Positions 17,538 to 24,843 of a stretch of DNA of 64,000 bases are shown in pieces. The translations under genes were made by a program, and so were the position numbers. How positions within the stretch are numbered: position 1 is the first letter of the stretch; each line of letters opens with the position of its first letter. The DNA is from an uncultured Rhodospirillales bacterium. GTDB taxonomy: Bacteria; Pseudomonadota; Alphaproteobacteria; Acetobacterales; Acetobacteraceae. Where the stretch lies: NCBI GenBank assembly GCA_903835235.1, contig CAILMF010000055.1, positions 1-64,000 of the forward strand, read 5' to 3'. The notes below the pieces were generated by a model. It saw only the letters and a program-made list of their open reading frames with translations, was not told the origin of the DNA and ran no database searches.

Positions 17538-17998
17538 GCGCGTTGGCCCTCTCGCGCCGCCTGCTGCCGGCCGCGGCCCTGCTGCCGGTCTGCGCCCTTG
17601 CCGCGACCGACCCGGCCGCCGAGGCGCGCGGCCTGTTCGCGCGCTTCGTCGCCGCGCAGAACGCGCATGACTTCGCCGCCGTGCGCGCGCTGCTGTGGGA
17701 TTCGCCGCGATTCCTCTGGGTCAGCGATGGCACCGGCTACTGGGGGCCGGAGGCGCTGATCCGCCGCAACATGGGGTTCCACGCCCAGCCGCTCTGGCGG
17801 ATCACCCCTGGCGAGGGCGAGGCGGTGGCGGTCAACCCCGGCACCGCCCTGCTGCACACGCCCTTGTTGCTTGAGGTCGGCAGCCTGGCGGCGCCGCAGC
17901 GCTACCGGCTGCTGATCAGCGCGCTCTGCACCGAAACCGCCGCCGGCTGGCGGATTGCCGCCTTGCTCACCGCCGACGCCAAGCCGGCGCCCGGCTGA
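17534..17998 (+). CDS. Putative secreted NTF2-like (SnoaL/DUF4440-type) protein
   Basis: 154 residues if the TTG at 17534, which overlaps the preceding SDR stop as TTGA, is used; no ATG lies nearby. The N-terminus LSRRLLPAAALLPVCALAA looks like a signal peptide with cleavage around residue 22. The mature part, with ARGLFARFVAAQNAHDFAAV and LWDSPRFLWVSDGTGYWG, has the shape of an NTF2-fold domain: helix, W/F-rich strands, and a GPEALIR segment. No catalytic residues can be named. It is likely co-transcribed with the SDR. Confidence 0.65.
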   Translation: MSALALSRRLLPAAALLPVCALAATDPAAEARGLFARFVAAQNAHDFAAVRALLWDSPRFLWVSDGTGYWGPEALIRRNMGFHAQPLWRITPGEGEAVAVNPGTALLHTPLLLEVGSLAAPQRYRLLISALCTETAAGWRIAALLTADAKPAPG

Positions 17999-18028
17999 AC
18001 TTCCAACCCGCGTCTCAGGAGAACCAGC

Positions 18029-18496
18029 ATGACCCGTTCCATAACCCTGGCCGCCGCGCTCGCGCTCGGCCTGTTCACCGCCGGCGCTGCGCAAGCCGGC
18101 ACCTGCCCGGCCGACAAGGTGCTGACCACGCCGCAGCCGGTGCGCGACGCGCCCGATGTGGGCGTGACCCGCGAGATCCTCACCATGGTGCCCTTGCAGG
18201 GCTGGCGCGGCGTGGGCGAGCTGTTCCTGCGCACCCGCCGCCTGGTGGTGGCGCCGCGCGGCATCGTGCCGACGCATGAGCACGACGACCGGCCCTCCAT
18301 CGTCTACGTCGTCAGCGGCGAGATCTGGGAGCACAGCGCCTTCTGCGCGGTGCCGATCCGCCACCGCGCCGGCGACTCCACCCCGGAATTCGGCCGCGGC
18401 CACCGCCATTGGTGGGAGAACCGCACCAACCAGCGGGTGGTGCTGACCTCGTCGGACGTGGTGCCGCCGGAGATGATGGAAGACCCGGCCATGTAA
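18029..18496 (+). CDS. Secreted cupin-domain protein
   Basis: 155 residues with a clear RBS (AGGAGAACCAGC) before ATG 18029. It has a signal peptide (LAAALALGLFTAGAAQA) cut near residue 23, then one cupin barrel: IVPTHEHDDRPSIVYVVSGE matches the first cupin motif with two His ligands and a Glu-like position, and FGRGHRHWWENRTN supplies the second motif. It probably binds a metal in the periplasm. Function unknown. It is the gene before the membrane redox cluster, 55 nt from the next start. Confidence 0.75.
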   Translation: MTRSITLAAALALGLFTAGAAQAGTCPADKVLTTPQPVRDAPDVGVTREILTMVPLQGWRGVGELFLRTRRLVVAPRGIVPTHEHDDRPSIVYVVSGEIWEHSAFCAVPIRHRAGDSTPEFGRGHRHWWENRTNQRVVLTSSDVVPPEMMEDPAM

Positions 18497-18551
18497 GCCG
18501 GAGCCGGGCTGGGGTATCATGGGGCTTCTGGATCACCCCGAGGAAGGCACC

Positions 18552-18770
18552 ATGCCGCTGGCCCTGGCCGAGATCATCGTGGCGCTGGCCACCGCCTATG
18601 CCGCCTTGGGCATGGCGGTGGCGGTGGCCTTCCTGCTGCTGGGGCTGGAGCGCGTGGACCCCGCCGCCCGCGGCGCCTACGCGTTCCGGCCGCTGCTGCT
18701 GCCGGGGTTGGTGCTGCTGTGGCCGCTGGTGGCCTGGCGCTGGCGCGTGCTGGCACGGGCGCGCGCCTGA
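18552..18770 (+). CDS. Small two-helix membrane protein of the Rieske cluster
   Basis: 72 residues from ATG 18552, preceded by AGGAAGG; an alternative ATG at 18519 would add 11 residues. There are two transmembrane segments (about residues 5-28 and 42-62) separated by LERVDPAARGAYAFRPLLLP, a loop I recall as conserved in small proteins next to Rieske-domain genes. Its stop overlaps the next start (TGATG). It probably belongs to the membrane complex encoded by the following genes. No catalytic function is visible. Confidence 0.65.
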   Translation: MPLALAEIIVALATAYAALGMAVAVAFLLLGLERVDPAARGAYAFRPLLLPGLVLLWPLVAWRWRVLARARA

Positions 18771-18916
18771 TGCAGCGCGCGCATCGCCGCTGGCATCGGC
18801 GGCTGTGGCAGGGCCTGGCGGTGCTGCTGCCGCTGGCGCTGGCCGGCGCGCTGGCGCTGCGCCTGACCGTGCCGGCCGACTCGCCGCCGGTGCTGTTGCA
18901 GGCCCCCGCCCGATGA
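18770..18916 (+). CDS. Small single-pass membrane protein of the Rieske cluster
   Basis: 48 residues; its ATG shares a base with the preceding stop, and its own stop overlaps the next ATG (ATGA). A basic N-terminus (QRAHRRWHRRLWQG) is followed by one hydrophobic helix (LAVLLPLALAGALALRL) and a short periplasmic-type tail. Overlap at both ends argues that it is a real gene translated with its neighbours. Function unknown. Confidence 0.6.
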   Translation: MQRAHRRWHRRLWQGLAVLLPLALAGALALRLTVPADSPPVLLQAPAR

Positions 18917-19941
18917 GCGCGCGCTGGGTGCCGGTGGGCTGGAACCTGGCCAAGTGGCGCTATGACGCGGCGCTGCTGCTGGGGGCGCTCGGCTATGTGG
19001 CGCTGTACCGCCAGGCCGCGCCGGCCACGCTGGATGCCGCGCGTCTCAACATGCAGGCCTATGGCAGCGCCACCTTCCTGATGCTGACCCTGGTGCTGGC
19101 GATAGGCCCGGCGGCGCGGCTGGACCGGCGCTTCCTGCCGCTGCTGTATAATCGCCGGCATTTCGGCGTGCTGACCTGCTGCATGGCGCTGGCGCATGCG
19201 GATGCCGTGCTGGGCTGGTATTTTGCGTACAGCCCCACGCCTTCCTTCGTGGCGCTGCTGGGCGCCGACCCCGGCAGTGGCGCGCTGCGCGGCTTCCCCT
19301 TCATCCCCTTCGGCATCGGCGCGCTGCTGGTGCTGGCGGTGCTGGCCGCCACCAGCCATGACTTCTGGCTGGCCTTCCTCGGCCCCAGGCTGTGGAAGGC
19401 GCTGCACATGGCGGTGTATGGCGCCTATGCGCTGGCGGTGCTGCATGTGGCGTTCGGGCGCTTGCAGGATGGCGCCGACCTGGCCCTGGCTGGCGTGGTG
19501 CTCGGCTCGGCCGCGCTGCTGGTGACGCTGCATTTGCTGGCCGCGCAACGCGAAGCCGCCGCCGACGCCGCGCTTGCCCCCGCCACCGCCGAAGCGCCCT
19601 GGCTGCGCGCCGCCCGGCCTGAGGCGATTGCCGAAGGCCGCGCCGTGGTGGTGCGCCCGCCCGCCGGCGAGCCGGTGGCAATCTTCCGCCATGAGGGCCG
19701 GCTCTCGGCGGTGAGCAACCTCTGCGCCCACCAGAACGGGCCGCTGGGCGAGGGCCGGGTGGTGGATGGCTGCATCACCTGCCCCTGGCATGGCTTCCAG
19801 TACCGGCTGGCCGATGGTTGCGCGCCGCCGCCCTTCACCGAGAAGCTCGCGACCTATCGGCTGCGGCTGGCCGAGGGCTGGGTGGAGCTGGACCCGCGCC
19901 CCAACCCGCCCGGCACCTTCGTGGAGCCGCTGAGCGCATGA
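18913..19941 (+). CDS. Ferric-reductase-like transmembrane domain fused to a Rieske [2Fe-2S] domain
   Basis: 342 residues from ATG 18913 (ATGA overlap). The N-terminal 220 residues hold about six transmembrane helices of the ferric-reductase/NOX type, with candidate heme-b histidines in NRRHFG, MALAHADAVLGW and KALHMAVYGAYALAVLHVAF. The C-terminal 110 residues form a Rieske domain with the cluster ligands C-x-H in NLCAHQNGPLGEG and C-x2-H in CITCPWHGFQYRLADG. Such a fusion could pass electrons between heme in the membrane and a soluble Fe-S site. Donor and acceptor are unknown. It is the centre of the five-gene overlapping cluster 18552-20845. Confidence 0.87.
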   Translation: MSARWVPVGWNLAKWRYDAALLLGALGYVALYRQAAPATLDAARLNMQAYGSATFLMLTLVLAIGPAARLDRRFLPLLYNRRHFGVLTCCMALAHADAVLGWYFAYSPTPSFVALLGADPGSGALRGFPFIPFGIGALLVLAVLAATSHDFWLAFLGPRLWKALHMAVYGAYALAVLHVAFGRLQDGADLALAGVVLGSAALLVTLHLLAAQREAAADAALAPATAEAPWLRAARPEAIAEGRAVVVRPPAGEPVAIFRHEGRLSAVSNLCAHQNGPLGEGRVVDGCITCPWHGFQYRLADGCAPPPFTEKLATYRLRLAEGWVELDPRPNPPGTFVEPLSA

Positions 19942-20654
19942 GCGACCCGCAATTCTTCATCGGCTGGGCCGGCCGCACCGGCCCGGCGCTGGGGCGGTTC
20001 CTGGGCAGCCTGACGGCGGCGGTGCTGGCGGCGCTGCTGGTGCTGGCGCTGCTGCTGGCGCGCGGCGGTGGAGACCCGGCGCCGGCCGGCTTCGGCGGCC
20101 CGGCGCGCGACGCGCTGGCCGAAGGCCCGCAGCGGCTGGAGGGCGTGCTGACCCTGCTGCCCTATCCGGTGCTGCATATGCCCGGCGGCCCCAGCGTGCT
20201 GCTGGGCGGCGACGGCAAGCGCGGCGCACCCAGCGAGGCCAGCCTGCAGGGCCAGCGCGTGGCAGCGGAGGGCTTCCTGCTGCGCCGCGGCGGCATTGCC
20301 ATGCTGGTGCTGGAGGCGCCGCCGGCGCCCCTCGGCCCCGACACCCCGCCGCTGCCGGAGGCGCTGGGCCGCTGGCGGATCACCGGCGAGGTGTGCGACG
20401 GCAAATGCGCCGCCGGCGCCATGCTGCCGGGCACCGGCCTGGCGCATCGGGCCTGTGCCGCGCTTTGCGTGGAAGGCGGGCTGCCGCCGGTGCTGGTAGC
20501 CACCAGGGCGGTGGCGGGCAGCGAGTTCCTGCTGCTGGCCGGCCCCGACGGCCAGGCCGCCGACTGGCACGCCCAGCTTGGCCTGCGGGTGGTGCTGGAA
20601 GGCGAGGTGCGGAGGCTCGGCAGCCTGCTGCTGTTCCACGCGGCGCCGCCATGA
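19938..20654 (+). CDS. Membrane-anchored Cys-motif protein of the Rieske cluster
   Basis: 238 residues; ATG 19938 overlaps the Rieske stop (ATGA). One transmembrane anchor (about residues 22-42) is followed by a soluble domain of two similar-looking beta-rich halves. The striking element is near residues 155-185: EVCDGKCAAGAM, then GTGLAHRACAALC, then VEGGLPPVLV. This gives four cysteines and a histidine spaced like a metal or cofactor site. I recall homologues with a DxKCxxGxM...HRxCAxxC...GGxPP pattern beside Rieske/ferric-reductase proteins. It is probably a periplasmic electron-transfer or assembly partner (inference). Confidence 0.68.
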   Translation: MSDPQFFIGWAGRTGPALGRFLGSLTAAVLAALLVLALLLARGGGDPAPAGFGGPARDALAEGPQRLEGVLTLLPYPVLHMPGGPSVLLGGDGKRGAPSEASLQGQRVAAEGFLLRRGGIAMLVLEAPPAPLGPDTPPLPEALGRWRITGEVCDGKCAAGAMLPGTGLAHRACAALCVEGGLPPVLVATRAVAGSEFLLLAGPDGQAADWHAQLGLRVVLEGEVRRLGSLLLFHAAPP

Positions 20655-20845
20655 GCAGCGGCCAGGCGCTGACCTTGACGATGCTGGCGCTGGCCTGGGG
20701 CGCCTGGCGGCTGGCCGGCTGGCTGCTGGACCTGGCCGGGCTGGTCGAATTCGCGCTGCCGCTGGGCGCGGTGGCGCTGGCCCTGGCGCTGACCGCCGCC
20801 GAGGCCGGGCTGAAACGCCTGCGCCCGCCGGATGACACCCACTGA
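20651..20845 (+). CDS. Small two-helix membrane protein ending the Rieske cluster
   Basis: 64 residues; ATG 20651 overlaps the preceding stop (ATGA). Two hydrophobic segments (about residues 7-28 and 32-50) with short polar ends (KRLRPPDDTH). It completes a run of five genes with 1- or 4-nt overlaps. Function unknown; likely a structural subunit. Confidence 0.6.
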   Translation: MSSGQALTLTMLALAWGAWRLAGWLLDLAGLVEFALPLGAVALALALTAAEAGLKRLRPPDDTH

Positions 20846-20925
20846 GCGGGGCGAAGGCCGCGCTGGTGCCGCTGGCCGGGCGGGGCTAATCCTGGCCGGC
20901 GGCCCCGCCGCCTGAGGACATGACC

Positions 20926-21810
20926 ATGGAAATGCACCAGATCCGCTATTTCCTGGCGCTCGCCCGGACCCTGAACTTCACCCGCGCCGCGGCCGAGTGC
21001 AACGTGACCCAGCCGGCGCTGACCCGCGCGGTGCAGGCGCTGGAGGGCGAGTTGGGCGGCGAGCTGGTGCGCCGCGAACGGCAGCTGACCCATCTGACCG
21101 AGCTGGGCAAGCAGATGCTGCCGCTGATCCAGCGCTGCTACGACAGTGCCTCGGCGGCGCGCGACCTGGCGCGGTCCATGACCACGCGCGAGGCGGCGCC
21201 GCTGGCGGTGGCGGTTTCGCACAGCGTCAACCTGGCGCTGTTCATGCCCGCGGTGGCCGAGGTGTTCCGCGCCCATGCCGGGGTGCAGCTGAAGCTGATG
21301 CGCGGCGGCGGCGCCGAGGTGCTGAAGCTGCTGAAGGAAGGCGATATCGACCTGGCGATAGCCGGCCCGCTGGACGAACCCTGGGAGCGGCTGGACAGCT
21401 GGCCCCTGTTCTCCGAGCGGTTCGAGCTGACGGTGCACGCCGACCATCCGCTGGCCGGCGCCAATACCGTGGGCGCGGAACGTCTGGCCGACCAGAAGAT
21501 ATTCTTCCAGGCCGGCTGCGAATCCCGCACCGAGGTGATGCGCCGCCTGGGCGTGCATGCCTTCGCCGAACCGGCCGGCCACCAGGTGGTGACGCAGCAC
21601 GACCTGATCGCCCTGCTGGAAGCCAACCTGGGGGTGGCGCTGGTGCCGGCCAGCGCGGCGCGGGGCGCCAGCCTGCGGCGGGTGCGGCTGGATGATGCCG
21701 GGCTGCAACGCACCGTTTCCATCTACGGGGTCGCCGGGCGGCAGCGCAGCGCGCCCTGCACCACCTTCCTCAACCTGCTCCGCTCGGCCGAATGGAACGC
21801 GGCGGCCTAG
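20926..21810 (+). CDS. LysR-family transcriptional regulator
   Basis: 294 residues. ATG 20926 has GAGG 8 nt upstream, which suits it better than the ATG at 20920 only 2 nt from the same motif. The N-terminal winged helix-turn-helix is IRYFLALARTLNFTRAAAEC, then NVTQPALTRAVQALEGELGG. The effector-binding part covers residues 90-290 (FMPAVAEVFRAHAGVQLKL, GDIDLAIAGPL). It lies downstream of the Rieske cluster on the same strand after an 80-nt gap, so it may regulate that cluster. The target is not shown by the sequence. Confidence 0.9.
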   Translation: MEMHQIRYFLALARTLNFTRAAAECNVTQPALTRAVQALEGELGGELVRRERQLTHLTELGKQMLPLIQRCYDSASAARDLARSMTTREAAPLAVAVSHSVNLALFMPAVAEVFRAHAGVQLKLMRGGGAEVLKLLKEGDIDLAIAGPLDEPWERLDSWPLFSERFELTVHADHPLAGANTVGAERLADQKIFFQAGCESRTEVMRRLGVHAFAEPAGHQVVTQHDLIALLEANLGVALVPASAARGASLRRVRLDDAGLQRTVSIYGVAGRQRSAPCTTFLNLLRSAEWNAAA

Positions 21811-21816
21811 AGAACT

Positions 21817-21838
21817 ATGCGCCCTTTCGGGCGCATTT
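21817..21838 (+). terminator. Hairpin terminator after the LysR gene
   Basis: A perfect 8-bp stem (atgcgccc / gggcgcat) with loop tttc lies 6 nt past the LysR stop; the last stem base begins a three-T run. The T tract is short, so efficiency is uncertain. Confidence 0.5.
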
Positions 21839-21861
21839 CGTGCTCTATAACTTGTTGAAAC

Positions 21862-22023
21862 TAGAGCAATATCCGTTCTGATGTCTCCATCAGAACGGAT
21901 ATTGCTCTACAGCACTATCCGCTCACGCTGGATCAGCGTGAGCGGGTTTCGTGCTGTAGCTTCAATAGGTTGCAGAGCAAGAAATCCGTTCTGATGATTC
22001 CATCAGAACGGATATTGCTCTAG
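21862..22023. repeat. Palindromic repeat unit A (three hairpins) between convergent genes
   Basis: Three inverted repeats in order. A perfect 22-bp stem spans 21862-21883 / 21888-21909 with 4-nt loop tctc. A second palindrome (about 21908-21959, outer arms ctacagcac / gtgctgtag, inner cgctcacgct / agcgtgagcg) has a few mismatches. A linker (ttcaataggttgcag) leads to a 13-bp stem 21984-21996 / 22001-22013 with loop attc, then attgctctag. Essentially the same unit recurs at 42885-43032. Its right end provides the TAG stop codon of the minus-strand redoxin gene. It may act as a bidirectional terminator or be a REP-like mobile palindrome. Confidence 0.85.
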
Positions 22024-22718
22024 CCAAGCGCGGCCAGCAGGTCCTCCACCGCCATGCGCCGGCGGTAGTCGGGGTCGACATGGCGGGCCACCACCAGGCC
22101 GTCGGTGCCCACCACGAAGGTCGCGGGCACCGGCAGCATCCAGGCCGGGTTGCCCTGGTAGGCGGCCAGGTCCCAGCCGGCGCCGCCCAGCATGGCCTGC
22201 AACTCGGCACCCAGCCAGATCGCCAGGTTCAGCGACATGGCGTAGCCATTGTCCATGTCGGTCAGCACCGGGAAGCGGTCCTCCGCCTCGGCCCGCATCC
22301 GCGCGCCATAGCGGCCGCGTTCGGGCGTGATGATGACCAGGCTGGCCCCGGCGGCGGTGATCGCCGGCGCGGTCTCGGCCAGCGCGGCGCGGTGCAGCCG
22401 GCAATAGGGGCACCAGTGGCCGCGATGGAAGTTGACCACCAGCGGCCCGGCCGCCAGCAGCCGCGGCATGGCTACCAGCCGCCCGGCTTCGTCCGGCAGC
22501 ACGAAGGGCGGCATCGGCTGGCCCGGGGCGGGGGCCGCGGCGCCGGCGCCACCGGCCTCCAGCCGCGCCACCAGTCGGTCCACCGCCGTGGCGAACTCGG
22601 CGCTCAGCGCGCCGACGGCGTCGCGGATCAGGCCCAGCCGCTGGTCGAGCGGTGCATCCAGGGCGATCGCCTGGCGCAGCGCGGCGTCGATCGCGGTCAT
22701 CAGAGGCTGTTCGGTCAT
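22020..22718 (-). CDS. AhpC/TSA-family peroxiredoxin-like protein
   Basis: 232 residues from ATG 22718; an ATG at 22739 is a weaker alternative. The first 80 residues are helical (AIDAALRQAIALDAPLDQRL). The thioredoxin-fold part carries LVVNFHRGHWCPYCRLHRAA with a CxxC at the peroxidatic position, then GASLVIITPERG, FPVLTDMDNGYAM and PATFVVGTDGLVV. This matches the alkyl-hydroperoxide-reductase/thiol-specific-antioxidant group with a long N-terminal extension, cytoplasmic and probably detoxifying peroxides. Its stop codon TAG lies inside the right end of palindromic unit A. Confidence 0.85.
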   Translation of the reverse strand: MTEQPLMTAIDAALRQAIALDAPLDQRLGLIRDAVGALSAEFATAVDRLVARLEAGGAGAAAPAPGQPMPPFVLPDEAGRLVAMPRLLAAGPLVVNFHRGHWCPYCRLHRAALAETAPAITAAGASLVIITPERGRYGARMRAEAEDRFPVLTDMDNGYAMSLNLAIWLGAELQAMLGGAGWDLAAYQGNPAWMLPVPATFVVGTDGLVVARHVDPDYRRRMAVEDLLAALG

Positions 22719-23077
22719 CGCGCGGGGCGCCGCCTGCATGGGGGGAAACCATCGGCACGCTTGCCGAGCTGGACCACCGCCTGTTTGGCGCATCGGGGCG
22801 GCGGGGGCAAATGCCGCCGGCAACGGGTTTCCATGCCCGCGTCGCATCGTGCTGGCTTGCTGCCATTTCGTGCGCCATCCGGGCCGTTGCTGCCCGACTT
22901 GGGCAATCGTCTGGCCTGATGCGATGCGAGCGGACGCCTCGGGGGCGGCGAATGCTTGCGCGGACCTGTCCGGCGTCGGCGCCCCTCAGACAAACCGGAC
23001 GCCGTCGGCCTGCCGCAATTTGTTGGCGGCAGTCAGTGCCCGCTCGGCCATCAACAACCGGTGCCGCAGGGGAGCGT

Positions 23078-24349
23078 CTACGGTTGCAGCATGAGCGCGA
23101 AGCCCGGGATATAGGTGGTCAGGAACAGCACGATCAGCATCACCAGGATCTGCGGCCAGATGGCGCGGCTGATCTGTCCGAGGCTGAGCTTGCTGATGGC
23201 CATGCCGATGAACAGGCAATAGCCGATGGGCGGCGCCGCCATGCCTATGGACACGTTGGTCACGATGATGGCGCCGAAGTGGATGGGGTCCACCCCGAAG
23301 CGGTTGCCGATGGCGATCAGCATGGGCCCGAGGATGACCATGATGGCGATCTCGTCCATGACAGCGGCCAGCAGGAAGAAGGCGATGTTGAGCGAGGCCA
23401 GCGCCAGCCATTTTTCCTGAATGCTGTCGGCCATCCATTGCGCGAAGCGCACCGCGATCTGCTCCTGCGCCACCAGGATGCCGAAGCCGGTGGAGACGGC
23501 GATGATGGCGCAGACAACCCCGCTGGTGCGCATGGCGGCGGCGAACAGGCGGGGCAGGTCGGCCAGCTTCATCTGCCGTTCCACGAACAGGCCGATGATG
23601 AGCGCGTAGAGGCAGGAAACGGCGGCGGCCTCGGTGGGGGTGAACACGCCGCCATAGATGCCGCCGAGCACGACGAGCGGCGAGGCCAGCGCCCATTTGC
23701 CCTCGTGGAACGCCTTCCAGGTTTCCGCCAGGCTGGCGCGAGGCAGCTTGGGCACCTTGTTCCGCCGGGCATGCAACCAGCAGATGACCAGCAGCCCCAC
23801 CGCCAGCGCCAGGCCAGGGACGATGCCGGCAATGAACAGCTTGCCAATGGATTGCTCGGCGACGATGCCCCAGATGACGAAGGCGATGGAGGGCGGGATG
23901 AGTGGCCCCAGCACGCCGGCGGAAACCGCGATGGAGGCGGCGAAGGCCGGGCTGTAGCCGGCCCGCGCCATGGCCGGGATCAGGATGCCGCCGATGGCCG
24001 CCGTGGTGGCCGGCGCACTGCCGGAAATGGCCGAGAACACCACCGCCGCCAGCACCGCCACCATGGCCAGGCCGCCGGTGCGGTGGCGCACCAGCGTGCC
24101 GGCCAAATCCACCAGCCGTTGCGAAAGCCCGCCGGCGGTCATCAACTCGCCGGCCAGCATGAACAGCGGAATGGCCAGCAGGCTGTATTGCTGCGCGCCG
24201 CTGATCAGCGCCTGGGCCAGGAAGGCCGGCTCGATATCGGCCAGGATCAGCGCCGCCGTCATCGCCAGGGCGATGGCGATGGCGAAGGGAAAGCCAAGCA
24301 GTACCAGCCCGGCGAAGCCGGCGGTGAGGCACCAGGAGATGATGCTCAT
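23078..24349 (-). CDS. TRAP transporter large permease (DctM-type)
   Basis: 423 residues, with ATG 24349 overlapping the small-permease stop (ATGA). It is hydrophobic throughout, with about 12 transmembrane helices and typical DctM segments: SGSAPATTAAIGGILIPAMA, GVLGPLIPPSIAFVIWG, FTPTEAAAVSCLYAL, and GMAAPPIGYCLFIG. It forms the ion-coupled channel of a tripartite uptake system for a carboxylate-like solute together with the two genes upstream. Confidence 0.93.
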   Translation of the reverse strand: MSIISWCLTAGFAGLVLLGFPFAIAIALAMTAALILADIEPAFLAQALISGAQQYSLLAIPLFMLAGELMTAGGLSQRLVDLAGTLVRHRTGGLAMVAVLAAVVFSAISGSAPATTAAIGGILIPAMARAGYSPAFAASIAVSAGVLGPLIPPSIAFVIWGIVAEQSIGKLFIAGIVPGLALAVGLLVICWLHARRNKVPKLPRASLAETWKAFHEGKWALASPLVVLGGIYGGVFTPTEAAAVSCLYALIIGLFVERQMKLADLPRLFAAAMRTSGVVCAIIAVSTGFGILVAQEQIAVRFAQWMADSIQEKWLALASLNIAFFLLAAVMDEIAIMVILGPMLIAIGNRFGVDPIHFGAIIVTNVSIGMAAPPIGYCLFIGMAISKLSLGQISRAIWPQILVMLIVLFLTTYIPGFALMLQP

Positions 24350-24843
24350 GGCTGGACTTCGACCCGTTCGAACATCAGCGCCGCCGGGCGCAGGGTGCGT
24401 TCCAGCGCAAACAGCGCCATCAACCCGCCGCAGGCCAACGCCAGGACGTTGAGAATTTCGATCGGGTAGCCAATGGCGGCCGAGACGCTGCCCGAGGTGA
24501 TGTCGAGGAAGCGCCAGCCGGACCAGACGAGGAAGATGCCGAGCGCCATGATGACCAACTCGGTCAGACGCTCGGTCCAGGCGCGGATGCCCTGGGGCAG
24601 CAGGTCCGGCAGCATGGTCAGGCGCACATGCCATCCTTCATGCACGCCCAGCGCCAGCCCGCCCATCACCGACCAGCTGAAGAACAGCACCGCCAGTTCT
24701 TCCGACCAGCTTGGCGTGTCGCCGAACACATAGCGCATCAGCACCTGGTAGCAGATGGCCAGCAGCATCAGCGCGGCGGAAAGCCCGATGCTGGCCCGGG
24801 TGACCCAGGCCAGGCCGCGCGCCAATGGCGCCAGCACCGGCAT
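24346..24843 (-). CDS. TRAP transporter small permease (DctQ-type)
   Basis: 165 residues with four transmembrane helices and the DctQ signature around VLMRYVFGDTPSWSEELAVL and EGWHVRLTMLPDLLP. ATG 24843 overlaps the receptor stop by one base (TAATG), and its own stop overlaps the DctM start, so dctP-dctQ-dctM is a coupled operon. Confidence 0.92.
   Translation of the reverse strand: MPVLAPLARGLAWVTRASIGLSAALMLLAICYQVLMRYVFGDTPSWSEELAVLFFSWSVMGGLALGVHEGWHVRLTMLPDLLPQGIRAWTERLTELVIMALGIFLVWSGWRFLDITSGSVSAAIGYPIEILNVLALACGGLMALFALERTLRPAALMFERVEVQP

Noticed and set aside
16586-17998. 470-residue frame starting at 16586
   Set aside because: Its first 310 residues are the out-of-frame shadow of the SDR gene; only the last 154 codons, from TTG 17534, look like a real protein.
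22986-24332. 448-residue minus frame overlapping the TRAP permease
   Set aside because: It is a shifted-frame shadow of dctM; the true frame has DctM motifs and membrane helices.
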